A DNA stretch of 64,000 nucleotides. It comes from Heterobilharzia americana. Lineage: Eukaryota; Platyhelminthes; Trematoda; Strigeidida; Schistosomatidae. Position 1 is the first letter of the stretch, and every line of letters starts with the position of its first letter. Below, piece after piece: positions 23,621-34,163 of this stretch. Where the stretch lies: positions 77,877,160 through 77,941,159 of the forward strand of contig OX104130.1 of NCBI GenBank assembly GCA_944470555.2. The letters run 5' to 3'. Below the pieces are notes generated by a model that saw nothing but the letters and a program-made list of their open reading frames with translations, was not told where the DNA came from and made no database searches. The translations under genes were made by a program, and so were the position numbers.

Positions 23621-24789
23621 TTGCAACGCTTCGTATCATCATAGAACAGAGCGTAGAATGGCAATCAGCTCTCTACCTCAACTTCATCGACTTTGAGAAG
23701 GCCTTTGACAGCGTCGACCGAGAAGTAATTTGGAAACTGCTTCAATACTACGGAGTACCGCAAACCTTTATCCGCCTCATTCAACAACTATATGAAGATG
23801 CCACATGCCAAGTAATCCACAATGGGAAGCTCAGTGATGCCTTAAGTGAAGTGAAGACAGGAGTGAAACAAGGTTGCCTACTATCCCCCATGATATTCCT
23901 TATTGTGGTGGACTGGATCATGCAGCAAACAGTAGGCAGCGAGAAGAGGGGGATACACTGGACGACGGAAAAGAACCTAGAAGACTTGGATTTCGCCGAT
24001 GACTTATGCCTAATGTCACATAAACTTGAAGATCTGCAGGCAAAAACTAACAAGTTGATAGAAGAGGCAGCGAAGACGGGACTTCAGGTGAATATAGAGA
24101 AGACAGAAGTGATGAAGATACCGCACCACCACCATCAACAACAACAACAAACTCCAATCACCATCAGTAGGAGAAACTTAAAGGAAGTAACCTCCTTCAC
24201 TTATCTAGGAAGCACTGTTTCAACTACAGGCGGGACGGACGAGGACGTCAAAGTCAGAATCGGAAAAGCAAGACAGGCGTTCATTAGCCTGAAACCAGTG
24301 TGGAGATCTTCTGCACTCAGCATGCGGAACAAGATACGGATTTTCAACACCAACGTCAAGTCAGTGCTCTTGTATGGCTCAGAGACTTGGCGCGTCACGA
24401 AAGGCATTTCCAATAAACTACAGACATTCATCAACAACTGCTTACGCTCGCTGCTGAAGATCAGATGGCCAGAAAAAATAAGCAACAAGGAACTCTGGGA
24501 ACGAACCAACCAAGAACCTATCACGCAACAAATATGCAGGAAGAAGTGGAGATGGATTGGCCATGCACTGAGAAGGCCGACTGAGGACATCACGCGTCAG
24601 GCCCTCGAGTGGAATCCCCATGGGAAGCGACGAGTTGGACGTCCGAGGGTGACATGGAGGAGGTCGTGCGAGCAGGAAATGAGAGCTTCTGGGCTGTCGT
24701 GGAACCAGGTTCAAAAGATCTCAGAGAACAGAGGTCACTGGAGGCGTGCTACTGAAGCCCTATGTTCCACTAGGAACCCAAGGGACTAA
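23608..24789 (+). pseudogene. RTE RT palm/thumb and C-terminus (copy C)
   Basis: This carries the palm: LYLNFIDFEKAFDSVDREVIW (motif A, split here as FIDFEKAFDSVD), VKTGVKQGCLLSPMIFL (motif B) and LDFADDLCLM with FADD at 23992-24003 (motif C, both Asp kept). EKTEVMKIP, NLKEVTSFTYLGSTVSTTGG and KARQAFISLKPVW follow, then the thumb and a basic C-terminal region. CAGCATGCGGAACAAG (near 24318) is the ancestral form that copies A, D, H and I have lost to a 4-nt insertion. It ends at the TAA that opens the (AAT)n tail. Confidence 0.9.
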
Positions 24790-24806
24790 TAATAATAATA
24801 ATAATA

Positions 24807-24822
24807 ATTCAGCTGAATGTAA
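24807..24822 (+). repeat. target-site duplication, right (RTE copy C)
   Basis: Exact second copy of ATTCAGCTGAATGTAA, directly after the (AAT)n tail. Confidence 0.9.
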
Positions 24823-25246
24823 TAAAAAATCATATTTCCTCGGCAATCTCAAAGAATGTTGCAGTTAATTTCTGGATGTAATAAAAATATAAAAGACCAT
24901 ACTTTCAATTACTGAATATTATTTAATTTTATGCCGATATTGACCTCACTAAATGATTATGTCTTTATTGCTGTTAGGAAGGTAACAGGTTAAGGTGCAG
25001 GGAATAATGCTATAATACGCGTTTCACATGTGATGAAACATGTTGCGACATATCGATTTTATTCTCTTTATATTTTGTTATTATAGCCGACTCATTACAG
25101 AACTATTCGATGTGACATGTTGACCTGTTTTCTATTTTTTTTATTCTCAGTCATTGCTGATTCATTAGATTTTCGTTGGGAAAAAAGGTTGTTTAATGAA
25201 TGTTTAAGCCAAGTCATATCAAGAAATAAATTTATTGTAAATATTA
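24823..25246. other. non-coding stretch
   Basis: AT-rich spacer between copies C and D, no motif recognised. Confidence 0.5.
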
Positions 25247-25990
25247 TTTTATTATTTGTCCCTTGGGTTCTTAGTGGAACATAGGGATTCTATAACACGT
25301 CTCCATTTCACTCTCTTCTCTGCAATCTTTTCAACCTGGCTCCACGACTCCCCACAAGCCTTCGTTTCTTCCCCACACACCATCTCCTTCATGTCACCAT
25401 CACCTCACACGCCCAAATCATTGATTTCCCTCTGTGTCCCACTCGAGGGCTGGCCTGACGCGTGATTTCCCGAATGGTCTTCTCGGTGTGTGCCCAATCT
25501 AATTCATCTCCACTTCCTTCTTCTGCATATTTGTTGGGCGATGGGTTGTTGATTGGTTCATTAGTAGGCCAGAGTTCCTTGTTGTTTATTTCTATTATTC
25601 TGGCCATGTGATCTTCAGTGTCGAGTGACAGAGCGAAGGTGGCGGTTGTTGATGAATGTCTGTGGTTTGTTGGGAATGCTTTTCATGAAGCGCCAAGTCT
25701 CTCAACCATCACATACAAACACTTACTTGACTGCTATTAGTGTCAAAAATCTGGATCTTGTTCAAGCTTTATGCTGAGTGCAGTGCAATGGATCTCCACA
25801 CTGATTTCCGGTTGATAGAGGCCTGTCTTGCTATCTTGTCGATTCGGGCTTTGACTTCCTCATCTGTGCCTGTGTCGCCTGTATTTGAAACGATGCTGCC
25901 TAGGTAGGTGAAAGAGGCTACTTCCTTTGAGTTTCTTTCGTTGATGGTGACTGGTGCTTGTTGTTGTTGTTCTGGTATCTCACCTAGACT
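25247..25990 (-). mobile_element. RTE copy D, 5'-truncated 3' end
   Basis: The minus strand carries the last quarter of the element. It starts within EIPEQQQQAPVTINERN (about 25985), continues through SFTYLGSIVSNTGDTGTDEEVKARI, carries the shared 4-nt insertion (CAGCATAAAGCTTG, near 25765), and ends with the conserved C-terminal text, TCCCTTGGGTT and an ATTATTT-type tail. There is no RT active site. It is head to head with a CR1-like 3' fragment. Confidence 0.88.
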
Positions 25991-26044
25991 GCTGGCAGTC
26001 AAATGAATTCTTGTGTGTATTTGGCCAATGGTCTCTTTAAAACG

Positions 26045-26640
26045 GCCTCAACTCCTGTATTTTACCTATTCTTCTCTATTGCTCCCTGTTGATCTTTCCT
26101 CGTCTACTAAAAAAGGATTATGTTATATTGCGTAGGGCATTGAAAGCCGTCAGTGGGATGACTGCTGTGTCTGTGGCCCAACTGATTAACACTGTAGCTG
26201 ACAGACATTATGTTTCTAGCAAGCAACTAGCTACAGTAATTTTAAATGACACTGACCATCCACTGCATTCAAAGCTCTCTCCTTGCATCTCCTCTGGGAG
26301 GAAAAGAAGAAATTAGATAAGACTGTACACTCGTATAGCTTACTACGAGTATTCGACTGTACCTTACCTAGCTGGCATATTATGTGGGGAAAAATGTGTT
26401 AGAACAGAACTCACATATCAACTTTGTAAAAGTTGTAATTTAATCAACAATTTTAAATTTCCTCGTTATTAATATTATTTATTTTGCATAAGGTGTTATA
26501 ATAAAACAATTCGAAATGTTGTACATGATGATGTAAACATACACATATTTTGTTGTTGTTGCAATATATCAATGGTAAAATTCCAAATTGTATCATAAAT
26601 TGTTTGGAATAAAATGAATATTATTATCGTTATTGTACAA
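26045..26640 (+). mobile_element. CR1-like 3' fragment
   Basis: The C-terminal end of the CR1-like polyprotein: LLKKDYVILRRALKAVSGM, VAQLINTVADRHYVSSKQLATVILNDTDHPLHSKLSPCISSGRKRRN, then after a stop IRLYTRIAYYEYSTVPYLAGILCGEKCVRTEL. It aligns with 32575-33009 (minus strand). The 3' UTR matches that copy too, ending TTGTTTGGAATAAAATGAATATTATTATCGTTATT. It is heavily 5'-truncated. Confidence 0.85.
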
Positions 26641-26944
26641 GAAGTGGCCGTATTGATTTTCTAGCCTAGTAGGCAAGGCATTACTGTTTTAAGCAAAACA
26701 TGTATAGTTCAAGTCTCAGTGTGAATACCATCACTCACTGAGATTCAAGTACATCCAGATGATGAGTATCAAATAAGGCGGAAAGTGTGTCATATATTCT
26801 ACTGCCAGCCACAATCAGATTAATTACATCAAGGTGAGTGTTAGTCAAATTCTGATTAAGTTTCAAACGAGTCAGCTAAATAGCTGAGTCTGAAGGAAAT
26901 AAAACTATTCAGTCTGCACATTACAGTATTTACAATAGATATAT
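26641..26944. other. non-coding, weak tRNA-like segment
   Basis: TAGCCTAGTAGGCAAGGC...AGTTCAAGTCTCAGT near 26662-26733 vaguely resembles A and B boxes, but I see no second copy and no cloverleaf, so I do not call a SINE. Confidence 0.35.
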
Positions 26945-27050
26945 GTTTGAAATAAAATAATTCCAAAGCTTCTCACAGGATTCTTTCCTTTTCATTACTC
27001 ACCTGAATAAGCTCACATCAGATGTCTGTGCGAAACGTTTTATTTCAAAC
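26945..27050 (+). repeat. 13-bp inverted repeat enclosing hammerhead-like boxes (PLE terminal region?)
   Basis: GTTTGAAATAAAA (26945-26957) and TTTTATTTCAAAC (27038-27050) are exact reverse complements. Between them lie CTGAATA (27003-27009) and CGAAAC (27031-27036), separated by an imperfect stem. Penelope-like elements are known to carry hammerhead ribozymes in their terminal repeats, and a PLE starts about 100 bp downstream. The consensus CTGANGA is violated at G8, so activity is not expected. Confidence 0.4.
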
Positions 27051-27143
27051 ACAAATGTCAGCCTTATACTCAGCGCCCGATATTTAAAATACTATTCAAT
27101 GAACAAGGAATTATGGAAATGTGTGTACAGTTACCTAATATAG

Positions 27144-27889
27144 GATGAATCTAAGACAGTCAAGGGTTTATGAATACCATGGCAAAGATAAAGGTTGGAC
27201 GTACCTTTTTTAGACGCATAATACTGGTTTGAAGTTCTGGATGGGTTCGACGAACTGTGGTGGAAAATGGTTTTCCACTCAGATTCATAGATAGGAACAT
27301 AAAGCCAAAGAACCCAACTAAACGAACATACTTGGAGCCGAAAAAGATACTTTTGTTGAGTCTTGAATTCAAAAATGATATTGCTGCAGACATTCTCAGA
27401 AGATGACTGCCAAAAAAAACATTAAATAGAACATACTTCGCCGTCAACCTTCGGATCATTTTATCATGCAGAAAACTTTCTGGTCAATGTGTGGAAGACA
27501 AGCCAGGGAACAGGGCCACATTACTGTGTGCGTACCAGTTTACCTACTTTTGTGGAGCTGAGTACATCGGCCGTACCATGCATCCGCTTGGAAAATGTGT
27601 CCGCGAACACTACCCAGCTTGGCTGGCAAAGGCAGGACGGAAATGTATCTTCAGTTCAATAAAAGAATACCTCATGAACTCAGGCTACTTAGCTCCCTTT
27701 GAGAGCTCATTCAAAATCCTCTACAGGGTTCGATCAAACCACTCAAAGGGAGAAAGATCAAGGCATCTGTCTATAGCTGAAGCATTAGCCATCCAGAAGT
27801 TCAAACCAGCATTATGCGTCTAGAAAAAGTACGTCCAACCTTTATCTTTGCCATGGTATTCATAAACCCTTGACTGTCACAGATTCATT
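27144..27889 (+). mobile_element. Penelope-like element III end with 101-bp inverted repeat
   Basis: 27144-27244 and 27789-27889 are near-identical reverse complements. Between them lies PLE coding text: PLRFIDRNIKPKNPTKRTYLE, ILLLSLEFKNDIAADILRR (the FxGD-like segment before the nuclease), NRTYFAVNLR, and the open GIY-YIG frame ending at 27823. The right arm includes the last codons (AIQKFKPALCV) and the sequence after the stop, so the left arm is an inverted copy of the element's own 3' end. The RT domain is absent. Inverted end copies of this kind are known in Penelope elements; here the reading suggests a foldback insertion. Confidence 0.85.
27491..27823 (+). pseudogene. PLE GIY-YIG endonuclease fragment (element III)
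   Basis: YQFTYFCGAEYIGRTMHPL is the C-x-C...YIGRT core, with the first Cys position changed to Tyr-Phe. KCVREHYPAWL, SSIKEYLMNSGYLAPFE, FKILYRVRS and RHLSIAEALAIQKFKPALCV follow, with the Glu-containing helix kept. It is open for 110 codons, but its RT is missing. The last codons overlap the right arm of the inverted repeat. Confidence 0.8.
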
Positions 27890-30663
27890 CTGTATTACGT
27901 AATCCCGTGTTCATTTTCCTACTCTATCATAAATTTCTAAAATTACTTTCCACTAAGCAGTGCCTAGGAAAAAAGACACTTATCTCACTTTTGAATAAGC
28001 TATAGACAAAACTGAGTTCAAATAATGAGTAAGTGTGATTCAACTGAGAGAAACATGAAATGGTGAAAAACTGTTTTCGATTAAAAAGAATTCTATTATT
28101 TAGAATAAGTTTACCAAGCGCCTAGGGATGTTAGCTCATGTTAGTTAGAAAATCAGATCACAGTAGATATTATCAAACAGAGGAGTACATGACTCAGTGC
28201 TGAAGTATAGGTCTTTACTACCAAGCAATTTAAGTCATAGTTGACCATCAATACAAATGGATTTATTGCGCGAATGGATTACCAGTCTGTAACATATGCA
28301 GCTATTCAGTCCTTTGTGCTGAACGTCAGCGAGTGTCTCGATCATGTATGCAATATGACTACTGGTATAAATTATGTAACATTGTTATATATTGTATGCA
28401 GGTGTTAGATGAGATTACTTAGTCTTGAGAGAGCCCTGGATCAAGGTTATAAGTTTGTTGGACCTCATTAGTAAAGCGCATCTACAATCTAGCGGAAATT
28501 AGTGTTACCTTGAAAATTTAAACCTGAGTCACTTGGTGATGAGTTAAGAGGTTTTACCAAGAAGTTTTTCAGGCCACAGCTTACCGTCTATAGTTTCAGG
28601 GTTTCCAGATTACTGAATACTTAAATCTAACATAGAGTACAGCAAACCACGGTCTCAGGTCACTTTACACAATGTCTTCACTATGAATTGTGGTTGACAG
28701 ACTAATAACCAACCAGTAAATATGATAGTTTCCTCGAGATTCATCTTTCAGTAAAGTATTTAACTCTTTCTCCGCAAAATATAACATTTCAAGAAATTAA
28801 AACACTAGCATACACTACAGCATGCAAACTTCTTGCTAGTTGGATCTGTACTGTAACTGTTTTTATATTGATTCACTAGAGAGAAAAACCAGTTAGTTTA
28901 TTTTTCCTGCTCTTTAGTGCTTTCACTTGTAAGTGATCACATCGTATATTTTACATAGTGATTATCTCTAACTGGGAATACATAAAAGTACACTTTTTCT
29001 TAAATTTGTCTAATCTTTGTAATCTGAAAGAATCAGTGAATAACTTTCAACTGTTCTACTAACAATGCAAGCAACTCAACTCCCTTTTTATATTAACATT
29101 AATTATAATTCATTGAAATGAACTCAGTTTCAACTTCCTATTCTATTATAATCCTATTTACTACTCATTTTTATATAGCATCATATAATTATATGAGAAA
29201 CAATATTCTATAATTGACATTGTTACTAACCATAAAATTTCATTTAAAAAAAATCATCCTTATGTCTTGTCTTTCAAGACTGCTTTCTTAGTAGTTTTAT
29301 TCCACTATCATGACTATCTCACTGTTCAATTTACAAGTATGTAGAAATTTATTTTAAATTTCCACTCTAACTTGTTATTCATTGAATGTAGTGAAATACA
29401 ACGGATTCAATGTACTTTGAAAACCTTTTTTATTTTATTTTATATCTGAAAAATTTTGACAGATTATTCAAGGAATCGTTTGGTTAATCATGTATGGGAT
29501 CAGCTGTGACAGTGTTAGATTATAGGCTTTGTAACCGGTCACACAAATAGGTCACAACTGCACTCGATCAACTGACAGGATAAGAATTATGCTACATTGA
29601 GGGGGGGGGGGCGGGGTTCTTATAAGAATTTAGGATAAAATAGGGTACATGCATATAGTTTTTACTGGGAATTGTTTTTGACAGAATGACTTTAGGGTCT
29701 AAAAATTCCCTTGCTGATTCTGAAAACTTCACTTATCAAGTTTCTGATGAATGTTAAGATATATAACTGAAGGTGAATTACCATGTCTTGGTATGTAACT
29801 TCCTGCGTTCTCGAAATGTCAACCGAAACACCGTTTTTTTCTAATTTTATTATCAAAGAACATTATGTGATTGTGTGCACGTGATTAGGACATATTTCAC
29901 AGTATTCAGAAAGCAGGTAGAGTTGGTTACCGTGCTATATTCTTGCATTTTGTAGGGGGACTCAGCCAAAGCAATGTTTTTCTTTGAGAACCAGTGTCTC
30001 CGTTTCATTCCTCCCATTTGCATACTGAGGATATAAACAAGATATATTGTTTTCTTCAATCTAGTTATAATGTAGTTAAAACTAAAGATGTTATGCAATT
30101 GTTTGTTTTACTACGTTCGACGAAGTGGGTTGATGGTTTGTCTGTTTGCTAAAATACGTTTCGTCCTATTTCACACTAGCTATCTGTAAGTACCTGCATC
30201 TCAGTGGATGATGATGCTCTCACTCAAAATCAAACCTGATGTTCATCGCTTCAAATATCAGTGTGTTATTCACTACAGTTCCAAGTCGACAAAGCCACGT
30301 TCTGTGGAATGAATACCATTTGGTATTTATTGATGTCTGTAATTTTGTATTGATCTTATATCTAGCCACACTGAATGGTATCGTTTAGCATACTGGCTCC
30401 TAAGCCAATGCCTGAAGTTACCTTCAGTTCCATAGCAGAATCAACGGGAGTTTATTAGCATTAAAATATCATATGGAGACCTGTTAGTTTCTTTCAGTGT
30501 TCAGGAGTTTTCGATTAATTCACGTAGAGGGTAAATGCCAACTGCGATATTGTTGGAGAAAAAGTTAAGCAGACATATTTTTTCGGCGATATCATTTTTT
30601 ATGATTGTGTGATGGCTGTCATGTTGTACAACGGTCAAGAATAAAAGACCCTGGTGATTAAAA
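27890..30663. other. non-coding stretch
   Basis: About 2.8 kb with no recognisable gene or dispersed repeat. The only notable features are a run of 11 G plus CGGGG at about 29601 and A- or T-rich runs. A minus-strand open frame at 29853-30098 shows no motif. Confidence 0.45.
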
Positions 30664-30805
30664 TGAAATAAAAATCTGTCAGTTCTCGTAGCTTAGTTAG
30701 TAGAACATCGAACCATTGATTTGGTTGCCACTTATTTGAATCCCGCTGCGACCTGAATTCCCATTTCACCTCTAATCATCATCCAGTGGTCAAGAATGAC
30801 CAGTA
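30664..30805 (+). repeat. tRNA-derived SINE, type A (diverged)
   Basis: GTAGCTTAGTTAGTAGAACATCG (A-box side) and TTATTTGAATCCCGC (degenerate B box) are followed by CCATTTCACCTCTAATCATCATCCAGTG, which matches the unit at 14.42-14.55 kb, including its leading GAAATAAAA..TCTG text. The cloverleaf is more decayed than in the 14.4-kb copy. Confidence 0.7.
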
Positions 30806-31147
30806 TCTCAATGACTGCTGTTTGTACATGGTAAAAACAATTTTCATTGATCCAATGGTAAATTGTGTTTTCTTAACCTTACTGAAATGCAAGCCAAGTT
30901 TTCACTTCAGAAAACCAATATGACGGTAAAAATAGTCAGTCAAGTTTAGAATTTGGCAAGATGTGATATTTTTACACGTAACTTAATATAGCTGTTTCTA
31001 CTTGACAAGTGAAAGGGAGGTGAAGACAGTGACCGTTTTGACTTATGGTGGTTGCTCAATAAGTAAGTTTGCTAATCGAATTATAAAACTGATTTAACAG
31101 ATGATTAATTCTGAAAGCAACATTGACATCTCGTACATTCGTCTTGC
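30806..31147. other. non-coding stretch
   Basis: No motif recognised between the SINE and the tail of RTE copy E. Confidence 0.5.
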
Positions 31148-32360
31148 AACGCGTTTATTATTATTATTATTTGTCCCTTGGGTTCCTAATGGAACATAGG
31201 GCTTCAGTAGCACGTCTCCAATGCGCTCTGTTCTCTGAAATCTTTTGAACCCGGTTCCACGACAGCCCACAAACTCTCATTTCTTCCTCGCACGATCTCC
31301 TGCATGTCACCCTCACCTCGGACACCCAACTCGTCGCTTCCCATGGGGATTCCACTGGACGGCCTGGCGCGTGATGTCAGGTTTCTCCTACCAGCAGCCT
31401 GTTGTGCTCCACTTGCCAGTGTGTCGTGGAAGTGTATTTGTCTTTCCGTCTACTCTTCTTCACTTCTTTGTCCAGTGTAGTATTTTATACGTTGTACTCA
31501 GTTCTTCTTTTCGTGGTGCATCCTTGCACTGGTTTATCTTCTGCTTCACCATTCTCCTCTCCCTGCTCTATCGGCTTCCATGTGTCCGTCAAGATCCATT
31601 CCTTATCTTCTTACTTCTTCCTTCCTAATACGGTTGTGCAGATTTCTTTCAACATCTCTTTCAAAGACTTCCAGTGTTCTTCCACACAGGTTTCATCAGG
31701 GATGTTGCTCGATATCTCCTATTTTCTCTTGATGGCTGACGTGAAGATTTCCTTTGTAGTTTCGTCCTTCAGTTCAGTTTCGGTTCTGGGTGTTGAACTC
31801 CAACTGTGGTCTATCACCAACTTCCTTGAATTGAAGGCTTTCAACTTGATTTGGAAGGTTGCTTGCACTAGATGATGCGCTGTCTGAACCTACATCTGCT
31901 CCTCTTATTGACCTTGTGTCCAGTAGGCTGCGTCTTCATCTCCACTTTCTTAACATTCAGATGAAGTCGATCTGATTTTCAGTGTAGTGTGTCCTGGTGT
32001 CTGGTGAAATCCATGTCGCTCGCTTTGTGGATATCCTTGTGCTTTAACACACTGCCTCACCTCCAATCACTAAATCGTTGAATGCACAGAATTCTGCAAT
32101 CAATTCTTCATTCTCGTTCATCACCTCACCGAGCGCTTCTCGACCCATGGTTAGTTCTCTTCCTGTGTTGTCTGCTCCCACTTTGGAATTCATGTCGCCC
32201 ATTAGAATTTTGAAATCGCTAACTTGAGCGGTGTCTTATCCAGTGTTGATTGCAGCTGTCTGTAGATCTCCTCCTTTTTCTCTTGCTCTGCGTTATTTGT
32301 AGGTGCATAGCATTATATGATTGTGACCTTCCTTCCTTTTGAGTTAAACCTTGCTGTTAT
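31148..32360 (-). mobile_element. RTE copy E, 3' and central part (RT deleted)
   Basis: The minus strand begins with the (ATT)n tail and conserved C-terminal text to about 31377, then jumps to the pre-RT linker (GAACAGGCTGC equivalent). The whole RT is deleted, roughly copy C positions 23040-24595. It continues through the linker and the second half of the endonuclease, up to TTGCTGTTAT at 32360, where a CR1-like element interrupts. The 5' part resumes at 35439. It shares premature stops with copy A: AAGTAAGAAGATAAG in the linker, TGTTAAAGC before KHKD, and AAATAGGAGATATCG. Non-functional. Confidence 0.9.
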
Positions 32361-32574
32361 AGTAATAATGATAATAATTCACTTTATTCTAAACAATTTG
32401 TGGTACAATTTGGAATTTTCAGCGTTATATATATTGCAATAACAACAAAATATAAGTATATACATACTACTTTGCAGCCTTTCGAATTGTTTTATTATAA
32501 AAATTTAAGTTATGTGAAGAATATTAAAAACGAGAAAATTTTGCATTGTAAGTTAAATTATTGAAATGAGATTT

Positions 32575-34051
32575 TTAACTGTCACAAAGTTGATGTGTGA
32601 TTTCTGTTCTAACACTTTTTTCCTCACAAAATATACGTGCAAGGTAAGGTACAGTCGAATTCTTATACTTAGCTGTACGAGCATACAGTCTTATGTAGTT
32701 TCTCCTTGTCCTCCCTGAGGAGATACATGGAGAGAGCTGTAAATGAAGTGGATGCTCACTGTCAGTTAAAATTTCTGTAGCTAATAGCTTGCAGGAATTT
32801 ATGTGTCGATCAACTACAGTGTTAATCAGTTGAGCCAGAGACACACCACTCACCCTGCTGACGGTCTTCAAAGCCCTACGCAACATAACATAGTCCTTTT
32901 TAAGAAGACCAGGAAAGATTAATGGGGAACAACAGAGATGAGGAATAAGTAAAATGCAGGAATTAATAAGTTGTAAAAGAAGCAGTTGAGTTATACCAGA
33001 AAGCCTCAAATTCTTTACGTAATAAGTTAAACGAAAGATTTTTTACAAGTCAATAAAATATGGGACGACCAACAAAGGTCAGAAGTAAAACGCAACCCAA
33101 GATAGTTCACACTCGATTTACTTTCTGTAGAAATATCATTGATGCAGCAGGCGTCATGAGACTTAAGCAGCTCACATAAGTCTTGTTTACGCCTGAGGCT
33201 AAAATTAATAGTCTGACATTTAGAGGGGTTTAGTTTGAGACCATTTACCAACTTCAGACAAGAATTCGTTTAATTTCGAGCAATCCAAAGAAGAGTTTAC
33301 TGGAATAGAAATCGTTAGGTCGTCAGCATACTTGATAAAATTAGTTTCAACAGAATAAGGCGAATCGTGCAAAAAAAGGAAAACAGAAAAGGAGAAAGTA
33401 CAGCACCTTGAGGCACACCAGCTTCAGTAAGCAATGAAGTGGAGCGCATCCCTTTATGGATAGTGTACTGTTTCCTTTCAGAAAAATAAGAATGCAGTCA
33501 TTTTGTAACCCATGGCTCAGTGTAAGCTATGGCAAGCTTATTTAACGAAAGTGGTCTAGGAACAGAGTCAAAGGCTGATGAGTAAACCGAAAAGGCACAA
33601 TGGACTTACTTAACACCTTTGTTGAGACTAGAAACAATATTTGATGATGCAAGACAGTAGCTGCATCTAAAGTACTCCTCCGGTGTTTGTAAGCAAACTG
33701 TTTTGGATCTCTGAAGGCCATCAATGAAGGCTCAATCACAAGCATAAGTAATTTCTCCATTGTCTTCAGAAAAGGGGAAGTTATAGCGATGGGTCGAAAA
33801 GTAACATCTGATCCAGAAGATGGCTTAGGCACAGGTACAATTTTTATCTGCTTCCAAGCAGTGGGTATTATGTTTTTAGAGAACGATACATTGAAGATAT
33901 CTGTAAGTGGATGACACAAAATATCTGCACATTTTCTAAACATGATACTAGAAACACCATCAGGACCTAAGCTTTGGGAGGGATTCAAAGACTTTAGACA
34001 TTTAAATACATCATTTGTATTGAAACCTGAAAAGCAGCTGATTTTGCACAT
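32575..34051 (-). pseudogene. CR1-like reverse transcriptase (frameshifted)
   Basis: From 34051 down: NTNDVFKCLKSLNPSQSLG, PDGVSSIMFRKCADILCHPL, WKQIKIVPVPK, FRPIAITSPFLKTMEKLL, PKQFAYKHRRSTLDAATVL, then in another frame SSAFDSVPRPLSLNK (motif A, Asp kept) and GVPQGAVLSPFLF near 33385-33425 (motif B). YADD lies at 33319-33330 (motif C, intact), followed by GLKLNPSKCQ near 33240 and the C-terminal block (SPCISSGRTRRNYIRLYARTAKYKN) to 32575. The palm motifs are all present, but at least three frame changes and stops prevent one continuous product. Confidence 0.85.
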
Positions 34052-34163
34052 TAGGAAGGCTGAAATTAGCTTGCCGACATATAAATGACTTGTTTAACGT
34101 GCAGACATCCGAACGAGTTTGTGTTGTTATCTGTTTCTTACCAGTAAGCTCTTTAAATAGTTT

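Larger units (their letters stand above)
21589..24806 (+). mobile_element. RTE-clade (SR2-like) retrotransposon copy C, full length
   Basis: This is the youngest-looking copy, about 3.2 kb. It starts at CCTCGCCTGGTTAACTAG, ends in (AAT)n and is flanked by a 16-bp direct repeat. It encodes the AP-like endonuclease, the RT and a basic C-terminal tail (RRVGRPRVTWRRSCEQEM...ATEALCSTRNPRD). All endonuclease and RT signature residues I can check are intact. The polyprotein is broken in two places: around 22570 just after the SDH motif, and by an apparent single-base deletion near 23611 (TGTGCGACC, where copies A and B have TGTGCGGAC and TGTGCAGAT). The terminal stop codon is the first TAA of the tail, so there is essentially no 3' UTR. 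Without the two frameshifts it would be a candidate master copy. Confidence 0.95.

Noticed and set aside
26655..26735. Possible tRNA-like repeat
   Set aside because: Box similarity is weak and no second copy exists in the window.
29853..30098. 81-codon minus-strand open frame
   Set aside because: No recognisable domain and no evidence of conservation within the window.
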